Shown: one piece after another, positions 1 through 5,740 of the stretch
How the letters are laid out: every line of letters begins with the position of its first letter
How positions within the stretch are numbered: position 1 is the first letter of the stretch
NCBI GenBank assembly: GCA_046757965.1
Contig: JBHHZI010000119.1
Coordinates: 1-10,288, forward strand
Direction: 5' to 3'
DNA from: JBHHZI01 sp046757965
Lineage (GTDB): Bacteria; Acidobacteriota; Polarisedimenticolia; SMYD01
Length of the DNA stretch: 10,288 nucleotides
The notes under the pieces: model-generated
Databases searched by the model: none
The model's input: the letters and a program-made list of their open reading frames with translations, nothing else
What the model was told of the DNA's origin: nothing
Position numbers and translations under genes: made by a program

Positions 1-1
1 G

Positions 2-199
2 GTGTTCTTCGTCACCTTTCTGGCCGCCATGCTGGGGAGCCTCGTCGGCGGCGGGCTGATGATCGCCGGGCGGGGAAGCCGGCGGACGGCGCTGCCATTC
101 GGAACGTTCCTGGCGGTGGCAGGTCTGCTGGCCCTGTTCATCGGCCGGGCGGCGGTGGACTGGTACGCGGGACTCCTGGGAATCGGTGGCGCGCCGTGA
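2..199 (+). CDS. pilD: Type IV prepilin peptidase / N-methyltransferase, C-terminal end only (partial)
   Basis: The reading frame enters from before the window and ends at the TGA at 197-199, so only the last 65 or so residues are visible. These give a hydrophobic segment (VTFLAAMLGSLVGGGLMIAG), a basic turn (GRGSRR), the motif LPFGTFLAVAGLLALFIG and a final hydrophobic segment ending in DWYAGLLG. A basic turn followed by 'PFGPFLA' and a last membrane helix is the usual C-terminus of A24-family prepilin peptidases (PilD/GspO). These inner-membrane aspartyl proteases cut the leader from type IV pilins and type II secretion pseudopilins and then N-methylate the new end. The catalytic aspartates and the N-terminal domain lie outside the window, so activity cannot be judged. 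The first in-window codon, GTG, is probably internal. The stop overlaps the next gene's GTG start. Confidence 0.8.
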   Translation: MFFVTFLAAMLGSLVGGGLMIAGRGSRRTALPFGTFLAVAGLLALFIGRAAVDWYAGLLGIGGAP

Positions 200-1068
200 C
201 CGTCTGCCCGGTCTGTTCAGGCCTGCCGGACCGGGTGCTGTGGCGCGGGCGCGGACGCGGCGGCATCCGCCGGGTGCGACGCTGCGGGCGCTGCCACACG
301 GGATTCGCCGACCCGATGCCGGCGGCGGGGACCCTCCAGGCGCACTACTCGGATGAGTACTTCGCCAGGCACTACGGCGGCAACAGGCAGACGGCGCAGC
401 GACGTTGTGACCGGCTGCTGGCCACCGTGGAACAGCGGGCGGGCACCTCGCCGGGGCGTCTGCTGGATATTGGCTGTGGCGTCGGTGATCTGCTCTCCGC
501 TGCGCGCCGTCGTGGCTGGCAGGTCACCGGCATCGAGGCGGCGAGCGTTGCCGCACGCCAGGCGAGGGCGGCAGCCGGCGGAGAGACCATCGAGGGAGAT
601 GCGGCCCGCTGTCTCGAGCCGCAACCCGACGCCGGGCTGGCGGCCCTGGCCGGCCCCTTCGACCTGGTCGTGCTCCGGGATGTGCTCGGTCATCTGGCCG
701 CCGCCGGCGCCGTGCTGCGTGGCGCCGTGTCGCGGCTCCGTGCCGGCGGCCATCTGGTGGTGCGCACCCCGAACCATCACGCCGGGGTCTTCCGCGTCGC
801 ACGCAGCATCGGCTGGCTGCGCGATGCCTCCGGCGTGTTGCACCTGCCGGCCCAGGTTCTCCACATCGATCGGGAGGCGGTCACGCGCATCCTCGCCTTT
901 CTCGGCCTGTCGGACTGTGGGGTGACGGGCGAGTCGGAGCGCAGGAACGGAGAGGACGTGCGCTACAGCACGGACCGGCTGGCCAACTGGTTCTGGCACC
1001 GGTGCCTGGCGACCTGGGAGCGGCGCGGCGAGCCCGAGACGCTCCTCGCCTGGGGGCGGCGGACGTGA
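196..1068 (+). CDS. Class I SAM-dependent methyltransferase with N-terminal zinc-ribbon-like Cys pairs
   Basis: The 290-residue protein starts at GTG 196, which overlaps the upstream stop as GTGA. No strong Shine-Dalgarno precedes it, so translation is probably coupled. Two cysteine pairs, C4-x2-C7 and C30-x2-C33, suggest a small zinc ribbon. Residues 88-165 form a Rossmann-type domain with SAM motif I LLDIGCGVGDLL at 89-100, an acidic strand end at TGIEAAS (111-117) and FDLVVLRDVLGHL at 155-167. LRAGGHLVVRTPN at 181-193 is the usual post-motif strand. The later HLPAQVLHID segment (216-225) resembles the C-terminal part of Methyltransf_23-type proteins, many of which sit in glycan or lipid gene clusters. 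The substrate is unknown. The polysaccharide deacetylase immediately downstream makes a surface-glycan or glycolipid substrate plausible, but that is inference. Confidence 0.85.
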   Translation: MTVCPVCSGLPDRVLWRGRGRGGIRRVRRCGRCHTGFADPMPAAGTLQAHYSDEYFARHYGGNRQTAQRRCDRLLATVEQRAGTSPGRLLDIGCGVGDLLSAARRRGWQVTGIEAASVAARQARAAAGGETIEGDAARCLEPQPDAGLAALAGPFDLVVLRDVLGHLAAAGAVLRGAVSRLRAGGHLVVRTPNHHAGVFRVARSIGWLRDASGVLHLPAQVLHIDREAVTRILAFLGLSDCGVTGESERRNGEDVRYSTDRLANWFWHRCLATWERRGEPETLLAWGRRT

Positions 1069-1751
1069 GCGTTCTCGCCTGGCACGAGATCTCCGACCGG
1101 CGGTCGCCGACCGCCGTGCCGCCGCGGCAGTTTGCCGCGCAGCTCGACGCCCTCGAGCATATGGGCCGTCCGGTCATCGCCTTGGAACAGGCGGTCCGGC
1201 GACCCGGCGACGGCGTGGCGTTGACCTTCGACGACGGGCACCGCGACACTTACACGACCGCCTTCCCGCTTCTGGCCGACAGGGGCCTGACGGCGACGGT
1301 CTACGTCACCACGGGGTATGTCTCCACGCGTGACTGGTTCGAACCCGGGGGAGAAGCGCTCACCTGGGCCGATCTGGCGGAGATGGCGGCGGCCGGCTGG
1401 ACCATTGGCTCCCACACTGTCTCCCACCCCCGGCTGACCGAACTGCCGCTGGCCGAGTTGCGCCGGGAACTGGAGGAGAGCCGCGCCATTCTTCAGGAAC
1501 GGCTCGGAAGAGACTGCACCCACTTCTGCGCCCCCTACGGCGACATGAATCGCGCCGTGCTGCACACGGTGCTGCAGAGTGGCTACTCCACCGCCGCCGT
1601 GTCGGTGCCGCCCCGGCATCGTTTGCCCGGCCGGTTGCCGGCCATCGTCTGGCGCTCCGGCGTCTACCCCGACACGTCGCGTCTGGCCTACCGGCTCAAG
1701 GCCCGCGGCTGGGACCGCTGGCTCCGCGGCCGCTGGTTCGGCTCGGCCTGA
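1065..1751 (+). CDS. Polysaccharide deacetylase (NodB homology, carbohydrate esterase family 4)
   Basis: I chose GTG 1065, which forms a GTGA overlap with the upstream stop and gives 228 residues beginning SVLAWHEI. An in-frame start at 1002 would add 21 residues lying wholly within the previous gene. NodB motifs are visible: TFDDG at 54-58, with the base Asp56 and metal ligand Asp57; SHTVSH at 116-121, with metal ligands His117 and His121; and CAPYG at 155-159 as motif 3. The usual Arg of motif 3 is not evident, as is common in the PgaB-like branch. No signal peptide is seen, so the enzyme looks cytoplasmic, or the true start differs. The family removes N- or O-acetyl groups from polysaccharides such as peptidoglycan, chitin-like or exopolysaccharide chains; which one applies here is unknown. 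A weak 6-bp inverted repeat follows the gene. Confidence 0.88.
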   Translation: MSVLAWHEISDRRSPTAVPPRQFAAQLDALEHMGRPVIALEQAVRRPGDGVALTFDDGHRDTYTTAFPLLADRGLTATVYVTTGYVSTRDWFEPGGEALTWADLAEMAAAGWTIGSHTVSHPRLTELPLAELRRELEESRAILQERLGRDCTHFCAPYGDMNRAVLHTVLQSGYSTAAVSVPPRHRLPGRLPAIVWRSGVYPDTSRLAYRLKARGWDRWLRGRWFGSA

Positions 1752-1852
1752 GACCGCGCCCTCCAGAGCGGCTGGCAGAGCGAGACCGGTGGGTCTCATC
1801 CGCCCTGGGAGGTCCTGCCCGGGGGTGGCACGAGGTCCGGTCCAGGGCCGAT

Positions 1853-1882
1853 TTGAACCGGTGCGGCGTGCGACCCTATATT
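1853..1882 (+). promoter_or_regulatory. Putative sigma-70 promoter for the coiled-coil protein gene
   Basis: TTGAAC at 1853-1858 and TATATT at 1877-1882 are separated by 18 bp, matching 4/6 and 5/6 of the -35 and -10 consensus. Transcription would start near 1889, leaving a leader of about 30 bases. The -10 lies inside a perfect inverted repeat, CCCTA-TATTG-TAGGG (1874-1888). This is the only clearly AT-rich patch between 1752 and 1919. Confidence 0.45.
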
Positions 1883-1919
1883 GTAGGGAGACCCCCTCGT
1901 GGGGATGGGAGGAATGCCC

Positions 1920-2714
1920 ATGACGCCTCGTGCCGACAGGCGGAATCGAGCCGGCATCCGTGTGGCCACGCAGGTCCTGGGCCGTCTCGTCCTGGCCGGT
2001 GCCCTGGTCGTGGTCTGGCCAGGGGCGATGTTGGCCGCGGGCGGTGGCACCGGTGAGTCCGGGGACCGACCGGCCTCCGAATCTGCTCCGCCCAGTCAGG
2101 CGGCGGATCCACCCGTCGATGAGGGTTCCGCCCCGGAAGCCGACCGGCCGGCCAGGCACGGGCGCGCCACGGACAGCCACACGGTGCCGCGCAAGCCGTC
2201 TCCACGGACCGGACCGCCTGGAGATCGGCCGTCCCCGGAGAAACGGACACGCCCTTCGGCCGGGTCGCGCCCCGGTGAGAGCGCCCCGGTTCGCTTCACC
2301 AACGACGATCTGCCCGACGTGCCGCTCATGTACCGTCGTGGCAGGGAGGATGACGGCAGCAAGGATCTGGAGTCGAAGAAGCGCGGCCCGAAGTCGAGCG
2401 CCAGGCCGGACGAGTCGGCAGGCAAGACGGCGGCGGACGATGCCGCGGCCGCGGCCCGCATCGAGAATCAGACGCGCCTGCGCCGCCGGATCGCCGACCT
2501 GCAGCATCGCCTCACCTACCTGCAACAGCGCCAGCTTGCCCTGCAAAATCCGTTGCACCGGGGTGTGACACCCGCCGGGGAAGACGAGGACGAGGCTGTC
2601 GGTGGGCAGTCGAACACCGTCCATCTGGACTGGGTGCAGGAGCAGATCGACGCCACCACCCGTGCTCTCGACGAGGCCCGCGCGGCCTACCAGGCGGCTG
2701 CAAGCAGCCGGTAG
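1920..2714 (+). CDS. Hypothetical exported or membrane-anchored coiled-coil protein with 'FTNDDLP' motif
   Basis: I do not recognise a named family. In-frame starts exist at 1899, 1905, 1914 and 1920. The ATG at 1920 is preferred because GGAGG (1908-1912) lies 7 bases before it, giving 264 residues. An arginine-rich N-terminus is followed by a hydrophobic stretch (residues 19-40, ending PGAMLAAGG) that could be a signal peptide or membrane anchor. Residues 41-125 are a Pro/Ser/Gly/charged linker of low complexity. FTNDDLPDVP (126-135) is a short hydrophobic motif. Residues 178-209 (RIENQTRLRRRIADLQHRL and on) and 235-261 are two helical, probably coiled-coil segments, separated by an acidic loop (EDEDEA, 221-226). 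I recall similar layouts in uncharacterised proteins of Acidobacteriota-like genomes. A scaffold or envelope role would be a guess. The gene has its own promoter and faces ubiE/menG tail to tail. Confidence 0.75.
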   Translation: MTPRADRRNRAGIRVATQVLGRLVLAGALVVVWPGAMLAAGGGTGESGDRPASESAPPSQAADPPVDEGSAPEADRPARHGRATDSHTVPRKPSPRTGPPGDRPSPEKRTRPSAGSRPGESAPVRFTNDDLPDVPLMYRRGREDDGSKDLESKKRGPKSSARPDESAGKTAADDAAAAARIENQTRLRRRIADLQHRLTYLQQRQLALQNPLHRGVTPAGEDEDEAVGGQSNTVHLDWVQEQIDATTRALDEARAAYQAAASSR

Positions 2715-2722
2715 GCGTGGCT

Positions 2723-2750
2723 CTCGCCGCCGTCGCCGCTCGGCGGTGAG
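2723..2750. terminator. Hairpin between convergent genes, possible bidirectional terminator
   Basis: CTCGCCGCCG (2723-2732) pairs with CGGCGGTGAG (2741-2750) over 10 bp, including one G-U pair, around an 8-base loop. It fills most of the 36-bp gap between the coiled-coil gene's stop (2714) and the ubiE/menG stop (2751). No T-tract follows on either strand, so it is at best a non-canonical terminator or a 3'-end stabiliser. Confidence 0.35.
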
Positions 2751-3461
2751 TCAGGTCCGGCGACCGGTGTGAAACGCCGCCACGCCGCCGGTCAGGTTGC
2801 GCCAGCTGACCTCACGAAAGCCGACCTGCTCGATGCATCTCGCCAGGGTGGCCTGGTCCGGCCAGGTGCGGATCGTCTCGGCCAGATAGGAGTACGGTGA
2901 ACGATCGCCCGCCACGAGACCCCCGAGGCCGGGCACCACGGTCCGCATGTAGAAACGGGCCGCCGGCGCCAGCGGTCCGGCAGGGTGGGAGAATTCGAGA
3001 ACCCCGACTCTGCCGCCGGACTTCAGCACCCGCGCCATCTCGGACAGGCCACGACGAAGATCCAGGAAGTTGCGGATGCCGAAGGCCACGGTGACCCGAT
3101 CGAAGGTCCCATCCGCGAACGGCAGCTGGAGGGCATCTCCACCGGCCCAGGAGACCGGATGTGCCCCGCGCCGGCAGGCCTGCTCCAGCATGGCATGGGT
3201 GAAGTCCATCCCGATCACCATTCCGCCCCGGTGAGCCAGGGCGATGGCCAGGTCGCCGGTGCCACACGCGAGATCCAGAGCGACCTGCCCGGGCTCGGGG
3301 GCCATCCGGCCGGCCACGACGCGCCGCCAGAACCGGTCCGATCCCAGCGAGAGCACCCGGTTCGCCAGGTCGTAGCGCGACGCGATGCCGGCGAACATCT
3401 GCCGCACCCTGCGAGGATCCCGGTCGGGCCCGGAAGATCTTCTGGCCGACGGCCCATCCAT
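2751..3461 (-). CDS. ubiE: Ubiquinone/menaquinone biosynthesis C-methyltransferase UbiE/MenG
   Basis: The gene encodes 236 residues, close to the usual 230-255. The enzyme uses SAM to C-methylate the quinone ring: demethylmenaquinone to menaquinone and, where present, the ubiquinone precursor. Family signatures run in order: RVRQMFAGIASRYDLANRVL at 18-37, followed by SLGSDRFW; SAM motif I ALDLACGTGDLAIAL at 61-75; VAFGIRNF at 125-132, then EMARVLKSGGRVGVLEFSHP (141-160); PYSYLAETI at 189-197; and NLTGGVAAFHTG near the C-terminus. These motifs make the assignment firm, but the sequence cannot say whether the substrate is a naphthoquinone or a benzoquinone. The start is ATG at 3461-3459. No Shine-Dalgarno precedes it, and a -10-like TACAAT lies 6 bases upstream, so the message may be leaderless. 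The gene stands alone on the minus strand. Confidence 0.95.
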   Translation of the reverse strand: MDGPSARRSSGPDRDPRRVRQMFAGIASRYDLANRVLSLGSDRFWRRVVAGRMAPEPGQVALDLACGTGDLAIALAHRGGMVIGMDFTHAMLEQACRRGAHPVSWAGGDALQLPFADGTFDRVTVAFGIRNFLDLRRGLSEMARVLKSGGRVGVLEFSHPAGPLAPAARFYMRTVVPGLGGLVAGDRSPYSYLAETIRTWPDQATLARCIEQVGFREVSWRNLTGGVAAFHTGRRT

Positions 3462-3467
3462 GGCCGG

Positions 3468-3473
3468 ATTGTA
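3468..3473 (-). promoter_or_regulatory. Putative -10 element for ubiE/menG (leaderless transcript)
   Basis: On the minus strand TACAAT (plus-strand ATTGTA, 3468-3473) matches the -10 consensus at 5 of 6 bases and ends 6 bases before the ATG. Transcription would begin at or within a base or two of the start codon. No convincing -35 hexamer is found at 16-18 bp, and no Shine-Dalgarno could fit. Confidence 0.4.
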
Positions 3474-3524
3474 CGCCGTCGCGCCTCTGCGGCGATGCCG
3501 TCGGACACGGGGTGTGTGCCGCTG

Positions 3525-3538
3525 CCGGCAATCGCCGG
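3525..3538. promoter_or_regulatory. Inverted repeat between divergent genes, possible operator
   Basis: CCGGC-AATC-GCCGG (3525-3538) is a perfect inverted repeat. It lies between the two putative -10 elements, about 15 bp before the plus-strand TACACT. Its position would suit a shared regulator binding site, but 5-bp GC-only arms are common by chance at this base composition. Confidence 0.2.
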
Positions 3539-3552
3539 TGGACCCGGCACAC

Positions 3553-3558
3553 TACACT
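3553..3558 (+). promoter_or_regulatory. Putative -10 element for the RNA methyltransferase gene
   Basis: TACACT (3553-3558) fits TAnnnT and ends 9 bases before the ATG at 3568, placing the transcript start within about 3 bases of the start codon. There is no clear -35 hexamer and no Shine-Dalgarno before the ATG, so initiation may be leaderless or nearly so. Confidence 0.3.
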
Positions 3559-3567
3559 GTGGTCCTG

Positions 3568-5040
3568 ATGAACGAGAGTGTGCGCGAGATGCCGGTGGCG
3601 GGCGAGCGGGTCCGGGTGCCGATCGGGGACCTGACGTCCCGGGGCTGGGGCGTGGGGCGGACCGCCGACGGGCTGGTGGTGATGGTCCGCGGGGCGGTGC
3701 CGGGCGACGAGGTCGACGCGCGGATCCGTGAGGTTCACCGCGGCCACGTCGAGGCGGAGATCGACGCGCTGGTCGTGTTGGCGCCTCGGCGGTGCGAGCC
3801 GTTCTGCACGCACTTCGGCCTTTGCGGTGGCTGTGCGCTCCAGCAGATCCCGGGAGCCGAGCAGCGGCGGGCAAAGACCGAGCGCCTGCGCCGGCTGCTG
3901 GCCAAGTTCGCCGGCGTGCCGGCTGCCCTGGTGGAAGATGCGCGGGCAGTGGGGCCGGACACCGGCTTCCGCAACCGGATGGAGTTCTGTCTGGCGCCCG
4001 GCCCGGACGGCCCGATCCTGGGTCTGCATGAGGCCGGCGGGGATGTCTTCGATCTGACGGAATGTCATCTTCCTCATCCCGACATCGTGCATCTGGCCCA
4101 CGAGGTCCGGCGCATCGTCCGGGAGCACTCCATCCCGGTGCACGACCCTTCCGGGAAGGTGGAGGGACTGACCCGGGTCGATATCCGGCGGGCGGGAGGT
4201 GGAGCCATTCTCATCACCCTGCGCGCCCGGGGTGACATCTCGCCTGCCGAGGTGGCTCCGCTCGCAGCTCTGACCACCGCGTCGATCCCCGCCCGCGGTG
4301 TGGTCCTGGCCCCGGGTCGGGCACGGGTTCGCCCGCCAGGGCCGGGCGAGGCGGGGGCTGGGCGCCCCCGACCGGGCATGGCCTCGCCGGCGAGCCCTCC
4401 GGACGTCTCGTCCGGCCATGTCGTCGCGGGAGAGCCCGAGATCCGCGAGACGCTTCTCGGCCTGGAGGTGGCGCTCACCGGGCAGACGTTCATCCAGACC
4501 CACGCGGCCGGCGCCGAGGCCCTCTACCAGACCGCTCTTGGATGGCTGGAGGTCATTCCCGGGGGCTCGCTGCTGGATCTGTACGCCGGTCTCGGGCTGC
4601 TGGCCCAGGCCGGGGCCGGGAAACGGCGGCGTGTGGTGGCGGTGGAATCGTCGCGAGCGGCGGTGCAGGCAGGCCGCCGGGCCGCGGCACGGAATCGACG
4701 AGAGGTGCGTTTCGTCTGCGCCACCGCCCACCGCGCGCTGGCGAGCCTGGCGGCCGAGCGGCGGTCGTTCCCCCTGGCCGTGGCCAATCCTCCGCGAGCC
4801 GGATTGCACCGCTCCATCGCACCCGGACTGGCCCGCCTGGGGGTGACGCGCCTCTCCTATATTTCATGTGACGGAGCCACACTGGCCCGCGATGTGGCCC
4901 GGCTGGCTCGCGTGGATTTGAAGCTGCGGCGGGTCGTTCCGTTCGACCTGTTCCCGCACACGGCCGGACTCGAGGCAGTCGCGCTGTTTGCGCGGACCCG
5001 ACCGCCGGCTCGCCCGGGACGGCGCCGGCCGGGCCGCTGA
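3568..5040 (+). CDS. TRAM/[4Fe-4S] SAM-dependent 5-methyluridine RNA methyltransferase (RlmD/TrmA family)
   Basis: From ATG 3568 the protein has 490 residues. Longer in-frame starts run into the divergent promoter and ubiE. Residues 10-70 form a TRAM RNA-binding domain. Cys80, 86, 89 (C-x5-CGGC) and Cys166 match the [4Fe-4S] ligands of RlmD (RumA). The methyltransferase domain has GQTFIQTHAAGAEALY (305-320), SAM motif I LLDLYAGLGLLA (335-346), ANPPRAG (406-412), SCDGATLARD (433-442) with nucleophile Cys434, and GLEAVALF (467-474) with the likely base Glu469. The family C5-methylates uridine, at 23S U1939 (RlmD), U747 (RlmC) or tRNA U54 (TrmA); the site here cannot be told, so no symbol is given. 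Oddities: the usual Asp of 'DPPR' is Asn407, 'SCNP' reads SCDG, and residues 253-284 are a Pro/Gly/Arg-rich insert encoded by hairpin-dense DNA. Confidence 0.9.
   Translation: MNESVREMPVAGERVRVPIGDLTSRGWGVGRTADGLVVMVRGAVPGDEVDARIREVHRGHVEAEIDALVVLAPRRCEPFCTHFGLCGGCALQQIPGAEQRRAKTERLRRLLAKFAGVPAALVEDARAVGPDTGFRNRMEFCLAPGPDGPILGLHEAGGDVFDLTECHLPHPDIVHLAHEVRRIVREHSIPVHDPSGKVEGLTRVDIRRAGGGAILITLRARGDISPAEVAPLAALTTASIPARGVVLAPGRARVRPPGPGEAGAGRPRPGMASPASPPDVSSGHVVAGEPEIRETLLGLEVALTGQTFIQTHAAGAEALYQTALGWLEVIPGGSLLDLYAGLGLLAQAGAGKRRRVVAVESSRAAVQAGRRAAARNRREVRFVCATAHRALASLAAERRSFPLAVANPPRAGLHRSIAPGLARLGVTRLSYISCDGATLARDVARLARVDLKLRRVVPFDLFPHTAGLEAVALFARTRPPARPGRRRPGR
4324..4419 (+). repeat. Palindrome-dense in-frame insert inside the RNA methyltransferase gene
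   Basis: Four perfect inverted repeats follow one another: GCCCG/CGGGC (4331-4347), CGGGGGC/GCCCCCG (4352-4370), the 12-bp palindrome CTCGCCGGCGAG (4383-4394) and CCGGACG-TCT-CGTCCGG (4399-4415). They encode low-complexity residues 253-284, between the strand GVVLAPG and the conserved GLEVALTGQTFIQ segment. The insert boundaries are my estimate from family memory. I see no second copy in the window. Confidence 0.35.
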
Positions 5041-5065
5041 GTGGGTCAAATCGGCTCCCGGGGCG

Positions 5066-5094
5066 TTGACGGGCGCCTGCCGGGCCAGTAGAGT
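5066..5094 (+). promoter_or_regulatory. Putative promoter P1 of the rplM operon
   Basis: TTGACG (5066-5071) and TAGAGT (5089-5094) are separated by 17 bp, an almost textbook sigma-70 layout (5/6 and 4/6 matches). It begins 25 bases after the RNA methyltransferase stop. Transcription would start near 5101, leaving a leader of about 150 bases before rplM. Confidence 0.6.
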
Positions 5095-5118
5095 GATAGC
5101 GGTTTTCTGCCATCCATT

Positions 5119-5140
5119 CCGGAGCGCTACTCCGGTTCTT
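5119..5140 (+). terminator. Hairpin with short T-rich tail in the P1 leader, weak terminator or attenuator
   Basis: CCGGAG (5119-5124) and CTCCGG (5130-5135) form a perfect 6-bp stem around CGCTA and are followed by TTCTT. It could end transcription reading out of the RNA methyltransferase gene or attenuate transcripts from P1 before P2. The stem and T-run are short, so the call is tentative. Confidence 0.35.
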
Positions 5141-5150
5141 GGAGTGCGCC

Positions 5151-5179
5151 TTGACAGAGCACGAACGGGGGGAGAGAAT
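5151..5179 (+). promoter_or_regulatory. Putative promoter P2 of the rplM operon
   Basis: A perfect -35 TTGACA (5151-5156) is followed after 17 bp by GAGAAT (5174-5179, 4/6 to the -10 consensus). The start would fall near 5186 in a pyrimidine-rich run (CCTCTTTTCC), giving a leader of about 70 bases with a perfect 6-bp stem, GCCCGG/CCGGGC, at 5191-5210. Tandem promoters are common before ribosomal protein operons. Confidence 0.6.
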
Positions 5180-5254
5180 CCTCTTTTCCTGCCCGGGATC
5201 GGGTCCGGGCGTGTGTCGGTGCGTGAAGGTGCAGGAGCGAGGAACACTGAAGTG

Positions 5255-5740
5255 ATGAAGACCGGGACGTATTTTCCTTCCGCGGGAGCGATCGAGCGCG
5301 GCTGGTGGGTGGCCAACGCCGAGGATCAGGTGCTGGGCCGTCTTGCCACGGCGGTCGCCGCGGTCCTGAGAGGCAAGAACAAGCCCACGTTCACGCCGTT
5401 CCTCGACACAGGTGACTTCGTCGTGGTGGTCAACGCGGACAAGATCCGCCTGACCGGGCGAAAGACGGAGAAAAAGATCTACTACCGGTACTCGGGCTAT
5501 CCCGGAGGGATGAAGAGCGCCACCGCGGCCGAGCGAATGGAGAAGGATCCGACGGGGCTCGTGCGCGACGCCATCGTCGGCATGCTCCCGCATAATCGAC
5601 TCGGCCGGCAGCTCGCCCGGAAGTTGAAGATCTATGCCGGTCCGGATCATCCGCACGGCGCCCAGCAACCGCGTCCGCTGGCGGTGACAGGCGGCCCGGC
5701 GACCCCGGCTCGCGCCGACTCCACAGGAGAGACTTCGTGA
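5255..5740 (+). CDS. rplM: 50S ribosomal protein L13
   Basis: L13 binds 23S rRNA early in large-subunit assembly. The 161-residue protein shows the family pattern: a WWVANAEDQVLGRLAT start (17-32), LRGKNKPTFTPFLDTGDFVV (38-57), LTGRKTEKKIYYRYSGYPGG (66-85), then GMLPHNRLGRQLARKLKIYA (109-128) and GPDHPHGAQQP. Homologues usually end near residue 143, so about 18 Pro/Ala/Thr-rich residues are extra; their DNA also carries the next gene's ribosome binding site. GAGGAA (5239-5244) lies 10 bases before ATG 5255 and 7 before an in-frame GTG at 5252, so the start could be either, differing by one residue. It is first in the operon after two tandem promoters, and its stop overlaps the rpsI start as GTGA. 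Confidence 0.97.
   Translation: MKTGTYFPSAGAIERGWWVANAEDQVLGRLATAVAAVLRGKNKPTFTPFLDTGDFVVVVNADKIRLTGRKTEKKIYYRYSGYPGGMKSATAAERMEKDPTGLVRDAIVGMLPHNRLGRQLARKLKIYAGPDHPHGAQQPRPLAVTGGPATPARADSTGETS

Noticed and set aside
1782..1797. GAGACC-GGTG-GGTCTC hairpin after the deacetylase gene as a terminator
   Set aside because: Only a 6-bp stem with no T-run after it; too weak to call a terminator, though some transcript-end role is possible.
1850..1865. Minus-strand GGTTCAAATC resembling a tRNA T-loop
   Set aside because: The flanking bases do not form a T-stem, and no acceptor stem, anticodon arm or CCA end can be laid out around it.
963..2624. Long minus-strand open frame (553 codons) opposite the methyltransferase, deacetylase and coiled-coil genes
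   Set aside because: Translation is Arg/Pro/Gly-rich with no recognisable motif and lies antisense to genes with clear family motifs; long antisense frames are usual at this GC content.
3385..3567. N-terminal extension of the RNA methyltransferase by 61 codons
   Set aside because: The extension overlaps the 5' end of ubiE and the divergent promoter region, is Arg/Cys-rich without homology, and the TRAM domain begins properly after ATG 3568.
2812..4809. Minus-strand open frame of 665 codons across ubiE and the RNA methyltransferase
   Set aside because: It overlaps ubiE in another frame of the same strand and runs antisense to the methyltransferase; composition is that of a GC-driven shadow frame.
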